In this document: piece after piece, positions 11,068 to 22,206 of the stretch
How positions within the stretch are numbered: position 1 is the first letter of the stretch
How the letters are laid out: each line of letters starts with the position of its first letter
Assembly (NCBI GenBank): GCA_949318235.1
Contig: OX439128.1
Span: 55,558,374 to 55,622,373 of the forward strand
DNA from: Ecdyonurus torrentis
Lineage: Eukaryota > Arthropoda > Insecta > Ephemeroptera > Heptageniidae
Length of the DNA: 64,000 nucleotides
Direction of reading: 5' to 3'
Notes under the pieces: generated by a model
What the model saw: the letters and a program-made list of their open reading frames with translations, nothing else
Databases searched by the model: none
What the model was told of the DNA's origin: nothing
Made by a program: the position numbers and the translations under genes

Positions 11068-12010
11068 TAACAAGTAAGTTCAGAGGTTACAAGATGGCTT
11101 CTTCAATGTTAGATAATGACAAGAACTGCACATAAACTGACATATGAAGCCCCAAAGCCCTTCAGTAGCCCCGCAAACTTGTGATCATCCTGCGAGATAT
11201 GCAACCCGTCCCGTATCTTTTACATCATAGTTACGGCTTTACTATAGGGTGTCTGCATTCATTGTTATATCGACGCCATGTTGGATAACTCAATAACATG
11301 GGTAGCATAGGAAAATAACACATTTTGCCAGTTTAAAACCACTATGCAATATTTTTGAGAGCATTGATGTTGTAAATATGTTGAATTAGTATCTCAAGTA
11401 TGGGAGAAAAATAGCAATAACCAAAAAATTAACAGATTTCCCAAAAAAATTGGCTTAAATGAAGTTTGTCCTATGCTGAGCAATGTTATGTACTACTCCA
11501 GTATGGCCTCCAAGCGCAATAAATATGACGTCATCTGCATACACCCTATAGTGTGTGTACGCATGACGTCATTCTGAGTGCTTTACGATGCTCTTCTTGA
11601 GCAATGAATAACATTGCTCAGCATAGGACAAACATAGTTTTTGGCTATTTTCTTTGGAAAATTAGCTATTTTTTGGTCATTATTATTTTTCTTGCATACT
11701 TGAGATACTAATTCAAACTGTTAACAACATCAATGCTCTCAAAAATATTGCTAAGTATTTTTAAACTGGCAAAATGTGACATTTTCCTATACTGGCCAAA
11801 GTTATTTAGTACTCACTTATGACGTCGACTTTAACATGAATGCAAACACACTATTAAAAAAGCTGTAGCTAGTTGCATATCTCTCAGGATGAGCGCATAT
11901 TTGTGGGGCTACTGAAGGGCTTTGAGTCATCATATGTGAGTCAATGAACAGATTTTCTCATTAACATTAACATTGAAGAAGACATCTTGTAACCACTGAA
12001 CATTTTCTTT
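11068..12010. mobile_element. Nested palindrome: two head-to-head MITEs inside longer inverted arms
   Basis: Outer arms (about 11068-11240 and 11857-12010) are inverted copies carrying GAAGCCCTTCAGTAGCCCC-like and CATCTTGTAACC-like words. Inside are two copies of a ~308-bp MITE in opposite orientation, 11243-11550 and 11549-11856, sharing the TA at their junction. MITE ends read TATAGGGTGTNTGC / GCATACACCCTATA, consistent with TA target duplications as in Tc1/mariner-derived MITEs. Further single copies lie at 21938-22206 and 37258-37564, with a fragment at 14303-14366. A diverged copy of the outer arm lies alone at about 28885-29045. No coding capacity. Confidence 0.75.
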
Positions 12011-12570
12011 AAGGTGTGAAAACATCTATATTGCCTCTAAGGTTTAAAAACACCTACAATCCCTTTAAGGTTTAAAAACACCTACAATCCCTTTAAGGTT
12101 TAAAAACATCTACAATCCCTTTAAGACCTAAAACTATCTACAATCCCTTTAAGACCTATAACTATTTACAATCCCTTTAAGACTTAAAACCAACTACATT
12201 CCCTTTAAGACCTATAAATATCTACAGTCCCTTTAAGGTGTAAAATCATCTACATTCCCTTTAAGAGTAAAATTATCTACATTCCCTTTAAGTTGTAAAA
12301 CCATCTACAATCCCTTTAAGGTGTAAAACCATGTACAATCCCTTTAAGGTGTAAAACCATCTACAATCCCTTTAAGGTGTAAAACCATGTACAATCCCTT
12401 TAAGGCCTAAAATCATCTAAATTCCCTTTAAGGCCTAAAATCATCTACATTCCCTTATCCCTTTAAGGCCTAAAATCATCTAAATTCCCTTTAAGGCCTA
12501 AAATCATCTACATTCCCTTTAAGGCCTAAAATCCTCTACATTCCCTTTAAGGCCTAAAACTATCTACCTT
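12010..12570. repeat. 28-bp minisatellite in an ACTR10 intron
   Basis: About 20 imperfect copies of a ~28-bp unit, consensus CCCTTTAAGGCCTAAAATCA then TCTACATT, with variants GGTGTAAAACC, GACCTAAAAC and GGTTTAAAAAC. Units of the same variant are adjacent, the pattern of local duplication. The array ends about 20 bp from the splice donor of the exon at 12591. Confidence 0.9.
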
Positions 12571-12590
12571 CTATTTGATAAATTACTTAC

Positions 12591-12766
12591 TTATCCACAG
12601 CCTCCCCTGCCAAGGCGAGAGCCTGGTAGGCAGGAAGCACAGGTATACCCTCGACTACTGGGATCAACACAGCTTCTTTATAGCCGACGTCAAGCACCAG
12701 GGCAGTGGGAACTGCTAGAGTATACAGACATACTTGATGTGAGGGCACCATCAACACTGAGGCAAC
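12591..12766 (-). CDS. ACTR10: ACTR10 (Arp11) internal exon, actin-fold core
   Basis: A 176-bp exon of 58 codons plus two bases: VASVLMVPSHQVCLYTLAV, TALVLDVGYKEAVLIPV, VEGIPVLPAYQALALAGEAVD. It aligns with human ACTR10 [55 protein letters not shown]. The LDVGY segment occupies the position of the second phosphate-binding loop of the actin fold (actin has DSGDG); as in other Arp11 proteins it is degenerate, so nucleotide hydrolysis is not expected. Acceptor TTGCAG|GTTGCC, donor GATAA|GTAAGT (perfect consensus). The trailing AA is completed by G in the next exon (Lys). The ATG upstream of the exon is intronic and is not the start. Confidence 0.95.
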
Positions 12767-12821
12767 CTGCAAGTAAAAATATGCATATTTTATTAGTGAG
12801 CACTTTTTACACTGCTGCAGA

Positions 12822-14200
12822 GCCATGTTGGAGGGCCTATTACTCAGTAACTATTTGACATTGGCACTGCAATTTTTCTTAAGTTTTAGAAATGTATTTG
12901 GACTTCTATTTTATGTTGTTGCCACGTGTCACACGTGTCACAAATTTATGTAAAACTATCATGAAAAACGATTTTGTATTATTTTATTTGTACAGTGCGG
13001 TGGATGAGTGTTTGTAACCATGTTGTAGGGCCTATAACTCAGTAACTATTTGGGATTAACACTGCAAATTTTCTTAAGTTTTACAAATATATTTGGACTT
13101 CTATTTTAAGTTGTTGCCACGTGTCACACGTGTCACAAATTTATGTAAATCTATCATGAAAAACTTTTTTTATTATTTTTTTTTACAGTGCGGTGGACGA
13201 GTGTTTGGAGCCATGTTGTAGGGCCTATAACTCAGTAACTATTTGACATTGGCACTGCAATTTTTCTTAAGTTTTAGAAATGTATTTGGACTTCTATTTT
13301 ATGTTGTCGCCACGTGTCACACGTGTCACAAATTTATGTAAATCTATCATGAAAAACTTTTTTTATTATTATTTTTTTTACAGTGCGGTGGACGAGTGTG
13401 TGTAGCCATGTTGGAGGGCCTATTACTCAGTAACTATTTGACATTGGCACTGCATTTTTTTTTAAGATTTACAAAAGTATTTGGACTTTTATTTTATGTT
13501 GTTGCCACGTGTCACACATGTCACAAATTTATGTAAAACTATCAGGAAAAAACGTATTTTATTATTATTGTTATTATTTTTTATTTTACAGTGCGGCAGC
13601 CGAGCGTGTGCACCCATGTTTGAGGGCCTATAACTAAGGCCCTATTAAACATTGACATTGTAATTTTTTTTTAAGTTTTACAAATGTACTTGGACTTCTA
13701 CTTTATGTTGTTGCCACGTGTCGCACATGTCACAAATTTATGTAAATTTATCATGAAAACCGTGTTTTTTTTAATACATAATAAATCCATTATGAAAAAC
13801 AAATTAATTTTCTTTTATTTTTTTACACATCTTTCTAATGCATAGCATTGGAGTGCATATTTCTCACTAATTGACATTGACACCATAATGTTTAAAAGTT
13901 GTCCAAACGTAATATGACTTCTGTTCTATGCTATTGCCATGTGCAACAATTTCATGCAAAACCATTTAGAAAGATCGTTTTTCTTTTTTTTTTTTTTTTT
14001 TTCTTATTTTAACAGTTGTGGTCAAGTAATTAGGGCTATAATTGTTGAGGGCCTATAACTCAGTAACTATTTGACATTGACACTGTCATTATTTTGACAT
14101 GGTACAAAAATAGATTTATGTAAGCTTTATGTTTCTGCCACGTGTCACACGTGTCACAAATAATTGTAAAAATATTATAAAATAATAAAAAAAATAATTT
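12822..14200. repeat. ~195-bp tandem repeat array in an ACTR10 intron
   Basis: Diverged copies start at CCATGTTG-type words at 12823, 13018, 13211, 13406, 13613 and about 14040, with a decayed copy near 13830. Each holds AGGGCCTAT..CTCAGTAACTATTTGACATTG, then GCCACGTGTCACACGTGTCA, then a CAGTGCGG block. Divergence is larger than in the neighbouring arrays, so this array is older. Confidence 0.85.
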
Positions 14201-14302
14201 TTTTTTACGTCTGAAATAAATACGTATAACATTCAAGCAAAATATTTTCTTTTTCTTTTTTCAACAAAATTAACCTAACTCTTCTACCTCTTAAAATAAG
14301 TT

Positions 14303-14366
14303 ATATACTGAGCAATGTTATTTACTGCTCCAATATGGCGTCCAAGCGTATTAAATATGACGTCAT
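14303..14366 (+). mobile_element. Truncated MITE fragment beside a splice donor
   Basis: ACTGAGCAATGTTATTTACT..CCAATATGGCGTCCAAGC..TATGACGTCATGA matches the right part of the MITE at 11243-11550. It ends within about 14 bases of the ACTR10 splice donor at 14379, so MITE-derived sequence forms the first part of the intron. Confidence 0.7.
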
Positions 14367-14379
14367 GACAAATACTCAC

Positions 14380-14488
14380 ATCGTAATGTTGAAATAAAAC
14401 TTTTGCCAAGGTCTCTCGCTCAATGGTGGGACACAGCAGCGACTCCACGATCACGACCTTCCTGTCCTTAGGACTGACCAGCAAGTGT
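14380..14488 (-). CDS. ACTR10: ACTR10 (Arp11) internal exon, most N-terminal seen
   Basis: A 109-bp exon: one base completing a codon (AG|A would be Arg), then 36 codons [36 protein letters not shown]. Human ACTR10 has RHLLVNPRDRRVVIIES then [20 protein letters not shown], the same length and order, and continues VPSVLL just as this exon joins VASVLM. Acceptor TTGCAG|ACAC, donor GAT|GTGAGT, phase 0. N-terminal exons (phosphate-binding loop 1, about the first 80 residues in the human protein) should lie at higher coordinates, but I could not find them before the next gene; they may be beyond large introns. Confidence 0.95.
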
Positions 14489-14549
14489 CTGCAACATGAG
14501 GGGCCTTGTCACGTCTTTGTTTACATTTCTTTGTTGTGACTTTTACATC

Positions 14550-17500
14550 AAAACTACTACACTGAGGTCACAAATATTTAAATATGGAATACTAGACATA
14601 CTTTTACGTGTTTTAAGACAGTAAAATGTACTAATTTAACATTGTAGAAGCCTCTTGTTAGTGTGTTTGTGAGAAAACTACTGCACTGAGGTCACAAAAA
14701 TTTAAATATAGAATACTAGACATACTTTTACGTGTTTTAAGACAGTAAAATGTACTAATTTAACATTGTTGAAGCCTCTTGTTAGTGTGTTTGTGAGAAA
14801 ACTACTGCACTGAGGTCACAAATATTTAAATGTAGAATACTAGACATTCTTTTACGTGTTTTAAGACAGTAAAATGTACTAATTTAACATTGTAGAAGCC
14901 TCTTGTTAGTGTGTTTGTGAGAAAACTACTGCACTGAGGTCACAAATATTTAAATGTAAAATACTAGACATACTTTTACGTGTTTTAAGACAGTAAAATG
15001 TACTAATTTAACATTGTAGAAGCCTCTTGTTAGTGTGTTTGTGAGAAAACTACTGCACTGAGGTCACAAATATTTAAATGTAGAATACTAGACTTACTTT
15101 TACGTGTTTTAAGACAGTAAAATGTACTAATTTAACATTGTAGAAGCCTCTTGTTAGTGTGTTTGTGAGAAAACTACTGCACTGAGGTCACAAATATTTA
15201 AATGTAGAATACTAGACATACTTTTACGTTTTTTAAGACAGTAAAATGTACTAATTTAACATTGTAGAAGCCTCTTGTTAGTGTGTTTGTGAGAAAACTA
15301 CTGCACTGAGGTCACAAATATTTAAATGTAGAATACTAGACATACTTTTACGTGTTTTATTAAGACAGTAAAATGTACTAATTTAACATTGTAGAAGCCT
15401 CTTGTTAGTGTGTTTGTGAGAAAACTACTGCACTGAGGTCACAAAAATTTAAATATAGAATACTAGACATACTTTTACGTGTTTTAAGACAGTAAAATGT
15501 ACTAATTTAACATTGTTGAAGCCTCTTGTTAGTGTGTTTGTGAGAAAACTACTGCACTGAGGTCACAAATATTTAAATATAGAATACTAGACATACTTTT
15601 ACGTGTTTTAAGACAGTAAAATGTACTAATTTAACATTGTAGAAGCCTCTTGTTAGTGTGTTTGTGAGAAAACTACTGCACTGAGGTCACAAATATTTAA
15701 ATGTAGAATACTAGACTTACTTTTACGTGTTTTAAGACAGTAAAATGTACTAATTTAACATTGTAGAAGCCTCTTGTTAGTGTGTTTGTGAGAAAACTAC
15801 TGCACTGAGGTCACAAATATTTAAATGTAGAATACTAGACATACTTTTACGTGTTTTATTAAGACAGTAAAATGTACTAATTTAACATTGTAGAAGCCTC
15901 TTGTTAGTGTGTTTGTGAGAAAACTACTGCACTGAGGTCACAAAAATTTAAATATAGAATACTAGACATACTTTTACGTGTTTTAAGACAGTAAAATGTA
16001 CTAATTTAACATTGTTGAAGCCTCTTGTTAGTGTGTTTGTGAGAAAACTACTGCACTGAGGTCACAAATATTTAAATATAGAATACTAGACATACTTTTA
16101 CGTGTTTTAAGACAGTAAAATGTACTAATTTAACATTGTAGAAGCCTCTTGTTAGTGTGTTTGTGAGAAAACTACTGCACTGAGGTCACAAATATTTAAA
16201 TGTAGAATACTAGACTTACTTTTACGTGTTTTAAGACAGTAAAATGTACTAATTTAACATTGTAGAAGCCTCTTGTTAGTGTGTTTGTGAGAAAACTACT
16301 GCACTGAGGTCACAAATATTTAAATGTAGAATACTAGACATACTTTTACGTGTTTTAAGACAGTAAAATGTACTAATTTAACATTGTAGAAGCCTCTTGT
16401 TAGTGTGTTTGTGAGAAAACTACTGCACTGAGGTCACAAATATTTAAATGTAGAATACTAGACTTACTTTTACGTGTTTTAAGACAGTAAAATGTACTAA
16501 TTTAACATTGTAGAAGCCTCTTGTTAGTGTGTTTGTGAGAAAACTACTGCACTGAGGTCACAAATATTTAAATGTAGAATACTAGACATACTTTTACGTG
16601 TTTTATTAAGACAGTAAAATGTACTAATTTAACATTGTAGAATCCTCTTGTTAGTGTGTTTGTGAGAAAACTACTGCACTGAGGTCACAAAAATTTAAAT
16701 ATAGAATACTAGACATACTTTTACGTGTTTTAAGACAGTAAAATGTACTAATTTAACATTGTTGAAGCCTCTTGTTAGTGTGTTTGTGAGAAAACTACTG
16801 CACTGAGGTCACAAATATTTAAATGTAGAATACTAGACTTACTTTTACGTGTTTTAAGACAGTAAAATGTACTAATTTAACATTGTAGAAGCCTCTTGTT
16901 AGTGTGTTTGTGAGAAAACTACTGCACTGAGGTCACAAATATTTAAATGTAGAATACTAGACATACTTTTACGTGTTTTATTAAGACAGTAAAATGTACT
17001 AATTTAACATTGTAGAAGCCTCTTGTTAGTGTGTTTGTGAGAAAACTACTGCACTGAGGTCACAAAAATTTAAATATAGAATACTAGACATACTTTTACG
17101 TGTTTTAAGACAGTAAAATGTACTAATTTAACATTGTTGAAGCCTCTTGTTAGTGTGTTTGTGAGAAAACTACTGCACTGAGGTCACAAATATTTAAATG
17201 TAGAATACTAGACTTACTTTTACGTGTTTTAAGACAGTAAAATGTACTAATTTAACATTGTAGAAGCCTCTTGTTAGTGTGTTTGTGAGAAAACTACTGC
17301 ACTGAGGTCACAAATATTTAAATGTAGAATACTAGACATACTTTTACGTGTTTTATTAAGACAGTAAAATGTACTAATTTAACATTGTAGAAGCCTCTTG
17401 TTAGTGTGTTTGTGAGAAAACTACTGCACTGAGGTCACAAAAATTTAAATATAGAATACTAGACATACTTTTACGTGTTTTAAGACAGTAAAATGTACTA

Positions 17501-17854
17501 ATTTAACATTGTTGAAGCCTCTTGTTAGTGTGTTTGTGAGAAAACTACTGCACTGAGGTCACAAATATTTAAATATAGAATACTAGACATACTTTTACGT
17601 GTTTTAAGACAGTAAAATGTACTAATTTAACATTGTAGAAGCCTCTTGTTAGTGTGTTTGTGAGAAAACTACTGCACTGAGGTCACAAAAATTTAAATAT
17701 AGAATACTAGACATACTTTTACGTGTTTTAAGACAGTAAAATGTACTAATTTAACATTGTAGAAGCCTCTTGTTAGTGTGTTTGTGAGAAAACTACTGCA
17801 CTGAGGTCACAAATATTTAAATATAGAATACTAGACATACTTTTACGTGTTTTA
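14550..17854. repeat. 124-bp satellite array with higher-order structure
   Basis: About 26.6 near-identical copies of a 124-bp unit (CTGCACTGAGG at 14681 and 14805), running CACAAATATTTAAATGTAG, GACATACTTTTACGTGTTTT, GTACTAATTTAACATTGTAG, then TTGTGAGAAAACTACTG. Variants recur in blocks: GTTTTATTAAGACAG (+3) near 15361, 15859, 16606, 16981 and 17353, each followed by a CAAAAATTTAAATATAG unit and then a TGTTGAAGC unit. The multi-unit steps are 3, 4 or 6 times 124 bp, showing amplification of multimers. The array starts about 60 bp from the ACTR10 acceptor. A second array lies at 53511-54360. Confidence 0.97.
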
Positions 17855-17925
17855 TATATACTTATATTTACAAAAATTGTTACGAAAAAGAACAATTAAA
17901 AAAATGAATAAAATGCACAATAATG

Positions 17926-18378
17926 AGGAAGGTAATTTTTTTTAACCCCCACTTTTTATGACATTTTTGAGAAGAGCGTTAAAAAATTTTGAGGTGTTAT
18001 TTTTTCTTAGCACGATGGAGCATGGGAAGTATTTTAAATTAATTTTTGAAAATCGACCTAAAAAGCCTGTGACGTCATCAATCGGGCATTTATTTCGAAA
18101 AGTATTGACCGTAGAAGGTTCAGTAGCCAGTTTTTTGAAATCCTGATAACGAGCTGATTTCATTAAACTGGCTACTGAACCTCGAACGATTAGTATTTGC
18201 CGAGAAAAAAGTGGAATGATGACGTCACAGGCTTTATATGCCAATTTTCAAAAATTAATTAAAAATACTTCACATGCTCCAATCGTCCTAAGAAAAAATA
18301 TGTCCTCAAAAATATTTAAAGCTCTTTCCAAAAATATCATAAATTCAACAAAAAAATTTCAATTTACCTTCCTCATTA
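17926..18378. mobile_element. ~450-bp palindromic MITE
   Basis: Imperfect inverted repeat along its whole length: ends GAGGAAGGTAA and TTACCTTCCTC, inner matches TTAATTTTTGAAAAT, AAGCCTGTGACGTCATCA / TGATGACGTCACAGGCTT, and CAGTAGCCAG / CTGGCTACTG at the centre. The core hairpin (TTCAGTAGCCAG ... loop with AACGAGCTGAT ... CTGGCTACTGAA) has the same stem ends as the 105-bp satellite unit of the ACTR10 intron. The short open frames here are mirror images of each other and non-coding. Confidence 0.8.
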
Positions 18379-18429
18379 AAGCTTCTGACCGCTTCTACTC
18401 ACATTTAAATATCACCATTCTCTAGGTCA

Positions 18430-19730
18430 GGAATACAAAAGACAGCAGCATAACAAAATTGAGATTTATGTTTTTAATATTCGTAGCAACCAAAGTTTTG
18501 AGCTATTATAGCTTGTTCTGTAAAGTAAAGTAAATCTCAACAACAGTGATTGGCTGACCAACAAAATACGACACATTCATTGGTTGATCTGGTTTTTTGA
18601 GCTAACAAAATTGACAAAAATTGAGTCACATGAAGAGCATGGAACTTTTTTGTGTGGAGTTTCTTTCATTCTTATATCAAGTTCAAAGTTCTAAACGAAG
18701 AAATAACAATGATCGACCATATGTATGAACGTAGTAAACAGGTAACGAAGTCATAATCAGCTGTTATAACAAAGGAACATATCGACACAAAAGTTGCGCC
18801 GGAAGTCTGACATTGCAGAACGAGCTATAATAACCTTGTTATAATTCCTAATAATTAGAGAGCGGAAAAAAAGTCTTCAGACTATTGTCAATATTGAGAC
18901 TTATGAGAGGTTTTTAATAACAATGTCCACGAATCGCATGATTTCAAGCCTATGTACAAAATTAAAAAAAAAAAATATACTATTTAGCGTCTATTTTAGT
19001 CTCCGAGACTATTTTGGAATTTTTAGACTTTTTTATAAATATTTTGCTTTTTCTTGCGGTTTTTTGCTATTTCTAAAAAAAGATTAACTTTAAATTTCAA
19101 AAATTATGTCTTCGCGAGGAAAGTTTTTTTTTAAGTAAATGCAACACCAAGACTGATGTTACAATTTTTTTTAACATTTAAAGACAAAACCAACCAATAT
19201 TAAAATTATTAAACTTTTCTCTCTCTCTCTCTCTTTATTTTGAGGCGCTTATTATAACAGACGCTTTAGAATACAGAAAAATTCAGACAAATTAAAATTA
19301 TAAAATCTCTATTAAGCTATATAATATCAAAGAATAATTTTTAACTATATTTTCATAATTTTGGTGATTATTTTTAGAGTTTTGAGACTATTTTGGTGAA
19401 AAATAAGACAATTTTTCCGATCTCTACAAATGATCTAAAAATAAATGAGAAATATGTCTTTAGTTAACACACACTTTAGTTTATGCAAAAACTGAGAGAA
19501 AATTACATTTGCTTATGCGTGTCAATGAAATAGACACCACAATCATGGCGCAGAAATATTTATAGTAACAAATACTATGAAATGAAATTAAAAAAAAGTG
19601 TAAAATTAAACGGCTTTGATTTATAACACAAAGTATTTTTGATATTATAGTATTTTATATTCTTTAAATGTTTATTATATTATAGAAAATATTGGTTTGT
19701 CTTATATCTATTAGAACTAAAATAAATTTT
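18430..19730. other. Non-coding AT-rich stretch
   Basis: No exon recognised. Two weak inverted words around a ~330-bp block (GAGCTATTATAGCTTGTTCTG near 18499 and CAGAACGAGCTATAATAACC near 18816) suggest another small foldback element. A short (TC)n lies at 19218-19234. Confidence 0.45.
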
Positions 19731-19800
19731 ATTTAAATATTTAAGAAAGATTTAGAGTGAGAGAGAGGGATGAAGAAATAAAAAAAGTCCGATAAAAGAA

Positions 19801-19804
<4 letters not shown>

Positions 19805-19877
<73 letters not shown>

Positions 19878-19887
19878 CTCTCTCTCC
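19805..19887. repeat. (TC)n microsatellite
   Basis: About 40 TC units with one CG interruption. The minus-strand frame through it (poly Arg-Glu) is an artefact. Confidence 0.95.
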
Positions 19888-19939
19888 TTATTATGACACA
19901 CACAATCACAAAGCTGACGACAAACAGAAGTTCAATGTT

Positions 19940-20170
19940 ACTCACAATATGCAGCAACTGAAATCACGTGGACTGGCCTGACACGTGGTAAGCCACGTGT
20001 CAGTCTGAGATGTCCACGTCAAGGCTGTCTGCGTCCTTACTGTGGCTGTCACTCTCTTGTCACTAACTTGTCACTGGCCTAATGTCAAGTAGAAACTGCA
20101 AAAATTTGAGACTGTCAGTAATAATTTTTTCTGTTAAAATAAAACTGTTATTGTATACCTTCATATAATC
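19940..20170. other. Short unique spacer with CACGTG words
   Basis: Contains ATCACGTGGACTGG, ACACGTGGTAAGCCACGTGT (an inverted pair) and several CTTGTCACT repeats. No exon found on either strand. Confidence 0.4.
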
Positions 20171-20175
20171 ACTCT

Positions 20176-21166
20176 CACTCACTCACTCACTCACTCACTC
20201 ACTCACTCACTCACTCACTCACTCACTCACTCACTCACTCACTCACTCACTCACTCACTCACTCACTCACTCACTCACTCACTCACTCACTCACTCACTC
20301 ACTCACTCACTCACTCACTCACTCACTCACTCACTCACTCACTCACTCACTCACTCACTCACTCACTCACTCACTCACTCACTCACTCACTCACTCACTC
20401 ACTCACTCACTCACTCACTCACTCACTCACTCACTCACTCACTCACTCACTCACTCACTCACTCACTCACTCACTCACTCACTCACTCACTCACTCACTC
20501 ACTCACTCACTCACTCACTCACTCACTCACTCACTCACTCACTCACTCACTCACTCACTCACTCACTCACTCACTCACTCACTCACTCACTCACTCACTC
20601 ACTCACTCACTCACTCACTCACTCACTCACTCACTCACTCACTCACTCACTCACTCACTCACTCACTCACTCACTCACTCACTCACTCACTCACTCACTC
20701 ACTCACTCACTCACTCACTCACTCACTCACTCACTCACTCACTCACTCACTCACTCACTCACTCACTCACTCACTCACTCACTCACTCACTCACTCACTC
20801 ACTCACTCACTCACTCACTCACTCACTCACTCACTCACTCACTCACTCACTCACTCACTCACTCACTCACTCACTCACTCACTCACTCACTCACTCACTC
20901 ACTCACTCACTCACTCACTCACTCACTCACTCACTCACTCACTCACTCACTCACTCACTCACTCACTCACTCACTCACTCACTCACTCACTCACTCACTC
21001 ACTCACTCACTCACTCACTCACTCACTCACTCACTCACTCACTCACTCACTCACTCACTCACTCACTCACTCACTCACTCACTCACTCACTCACTCACTC
21101 ACTCACTCACTCACTCACTCACTCACTCACTCACTCACTCACTCACTCACTCACTCACTCACTCAC
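20176..21166. repeat. (ACTC)n microsatellite, about 990 bp
   Basis: About 248 uninterrupted tetranucleotide copies. Such purity over this length implies recent expansion, and the real length is likely uncertain in the assembly. Confidence 0.98.
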
Positions 21167-21172
21167 AATGTT

Positions 21173-21243
<71 letters not shown>

Positions 21244-21267
21244 TACAGACAGACAGACAGACAGACA
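21173..21267. repeat. (ACAG)n microsatellite
   Basis: About 24 copies, one interruption (ACATACAG at 21241). It directly follows the (ACTC)n block. Confidence 0.95.
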
Positions 21268-21937
21268 ATATATACTCACCACATATATTTGCAAAGTTCA
21301 GTACGACGCACACACATGAGGCGCAATGCCAGTAAGTGTCAATGTTACAGACACAGCAAAGTACTTCACTGACCTTGCTCAATACAAACATCTGCATGGC
21401 AACCACACTGCACACCGCCAGCAATACTAACAAACTGACAACTACTGACTATCTGTACTATCAGTAAAAAAGAAGCTTGCTGTGCAAATAACTGTTTTTT
21501 TGACATTTTAATTTAGTTCATTAAAAAAATATATTAAACTGCCTGACTTAAAGTAAAAGTTTTAAAAATGCTGCTTACTTAAGCTAACAATAAAAATGTC
21601 AGAGACTTTAACTTAATTTAAAACTGGTTATTTTCTCCCTGCTTGAAAACAAAGAAGTTGTTGAACTGTTTCAACATATATTTACTAATATGAAATTGTA
21701 GACTTTTTTTTATTAAAGACCCACAGACATATTGGCTTTTTAGAATCTATAAGTATAAAATAGTTTTACAAGTATAGTTTAAATCTGATGCGACTTTGCT
21801 TTCTTGTTTAAATATTAAAATAAAGTAATATCATTGTTTGGCTAAACAACGATAAACTGACTTAAATACTTTCATTCACGTAAGATTTTGCCTTGAATGG
21901 AGTAGCAATACCTGTTATTGTATTTTATATAGATACA
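21268..21937. other. Non-coding spacer
   Basis: The first ~170 bp are less AT-rich, but the minus-strand frame across them runs into the microsatellite and shows no domain. I see no gene. Confidence 0.4.
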
Positions 21938-22206
21938 ATAATGTTGGATAACTCAATAACATGGGTGGCATTAGAAAATAACACATATTGCCAGTTTAAA
22001 ACCACTATGCAATATTTTTGAGAGCATTGATATTGTAAATATGTTGAATTAGTATCTCAAATATGCGAGAAAAATAATAATAACAAAAAATTAACATATT
22101 TTCTAAAGAAAATTGGCTTAAATGAAGTTTGTCCTATGCTGAGCAATGTTATCCAGTATGGCCTCCAAGCGCATTAAATATGACGTCATCCGCATACACC
22201 CTATAT
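21938..22206 (+). mobile_element. MITE copy (TATAGGGTGTATGC family)
   Basis: Matches 11243-11550: TTGGATAACTCAATAACATG, GCAATATTTTTGAGAGCATT, TGTCCTATGCTGAGCAATG, TATGACGTCATCCGCATACA, ending CCCTATA. The left terminal repeat and a short internal piece (ACTACT) are missing. Confidence 0.85.

Noticed and set aside
18100..18190. tRNA- or riboswitch-like fold
   Set aside because: The hairpin is simply the palindrome centre of a MITE; no tRNA boxes or anticodon arm pattern.
17942..18425. Opposing small frames in the palindromic MITE
   Set aside because: They are mirror images created by the inverted repeat; no protein feature.
19733..19957. Open frame with poly Arg-Glu (minus)
   Set aside because: It is the (TC)n microsatellite read through; no start context or domain.
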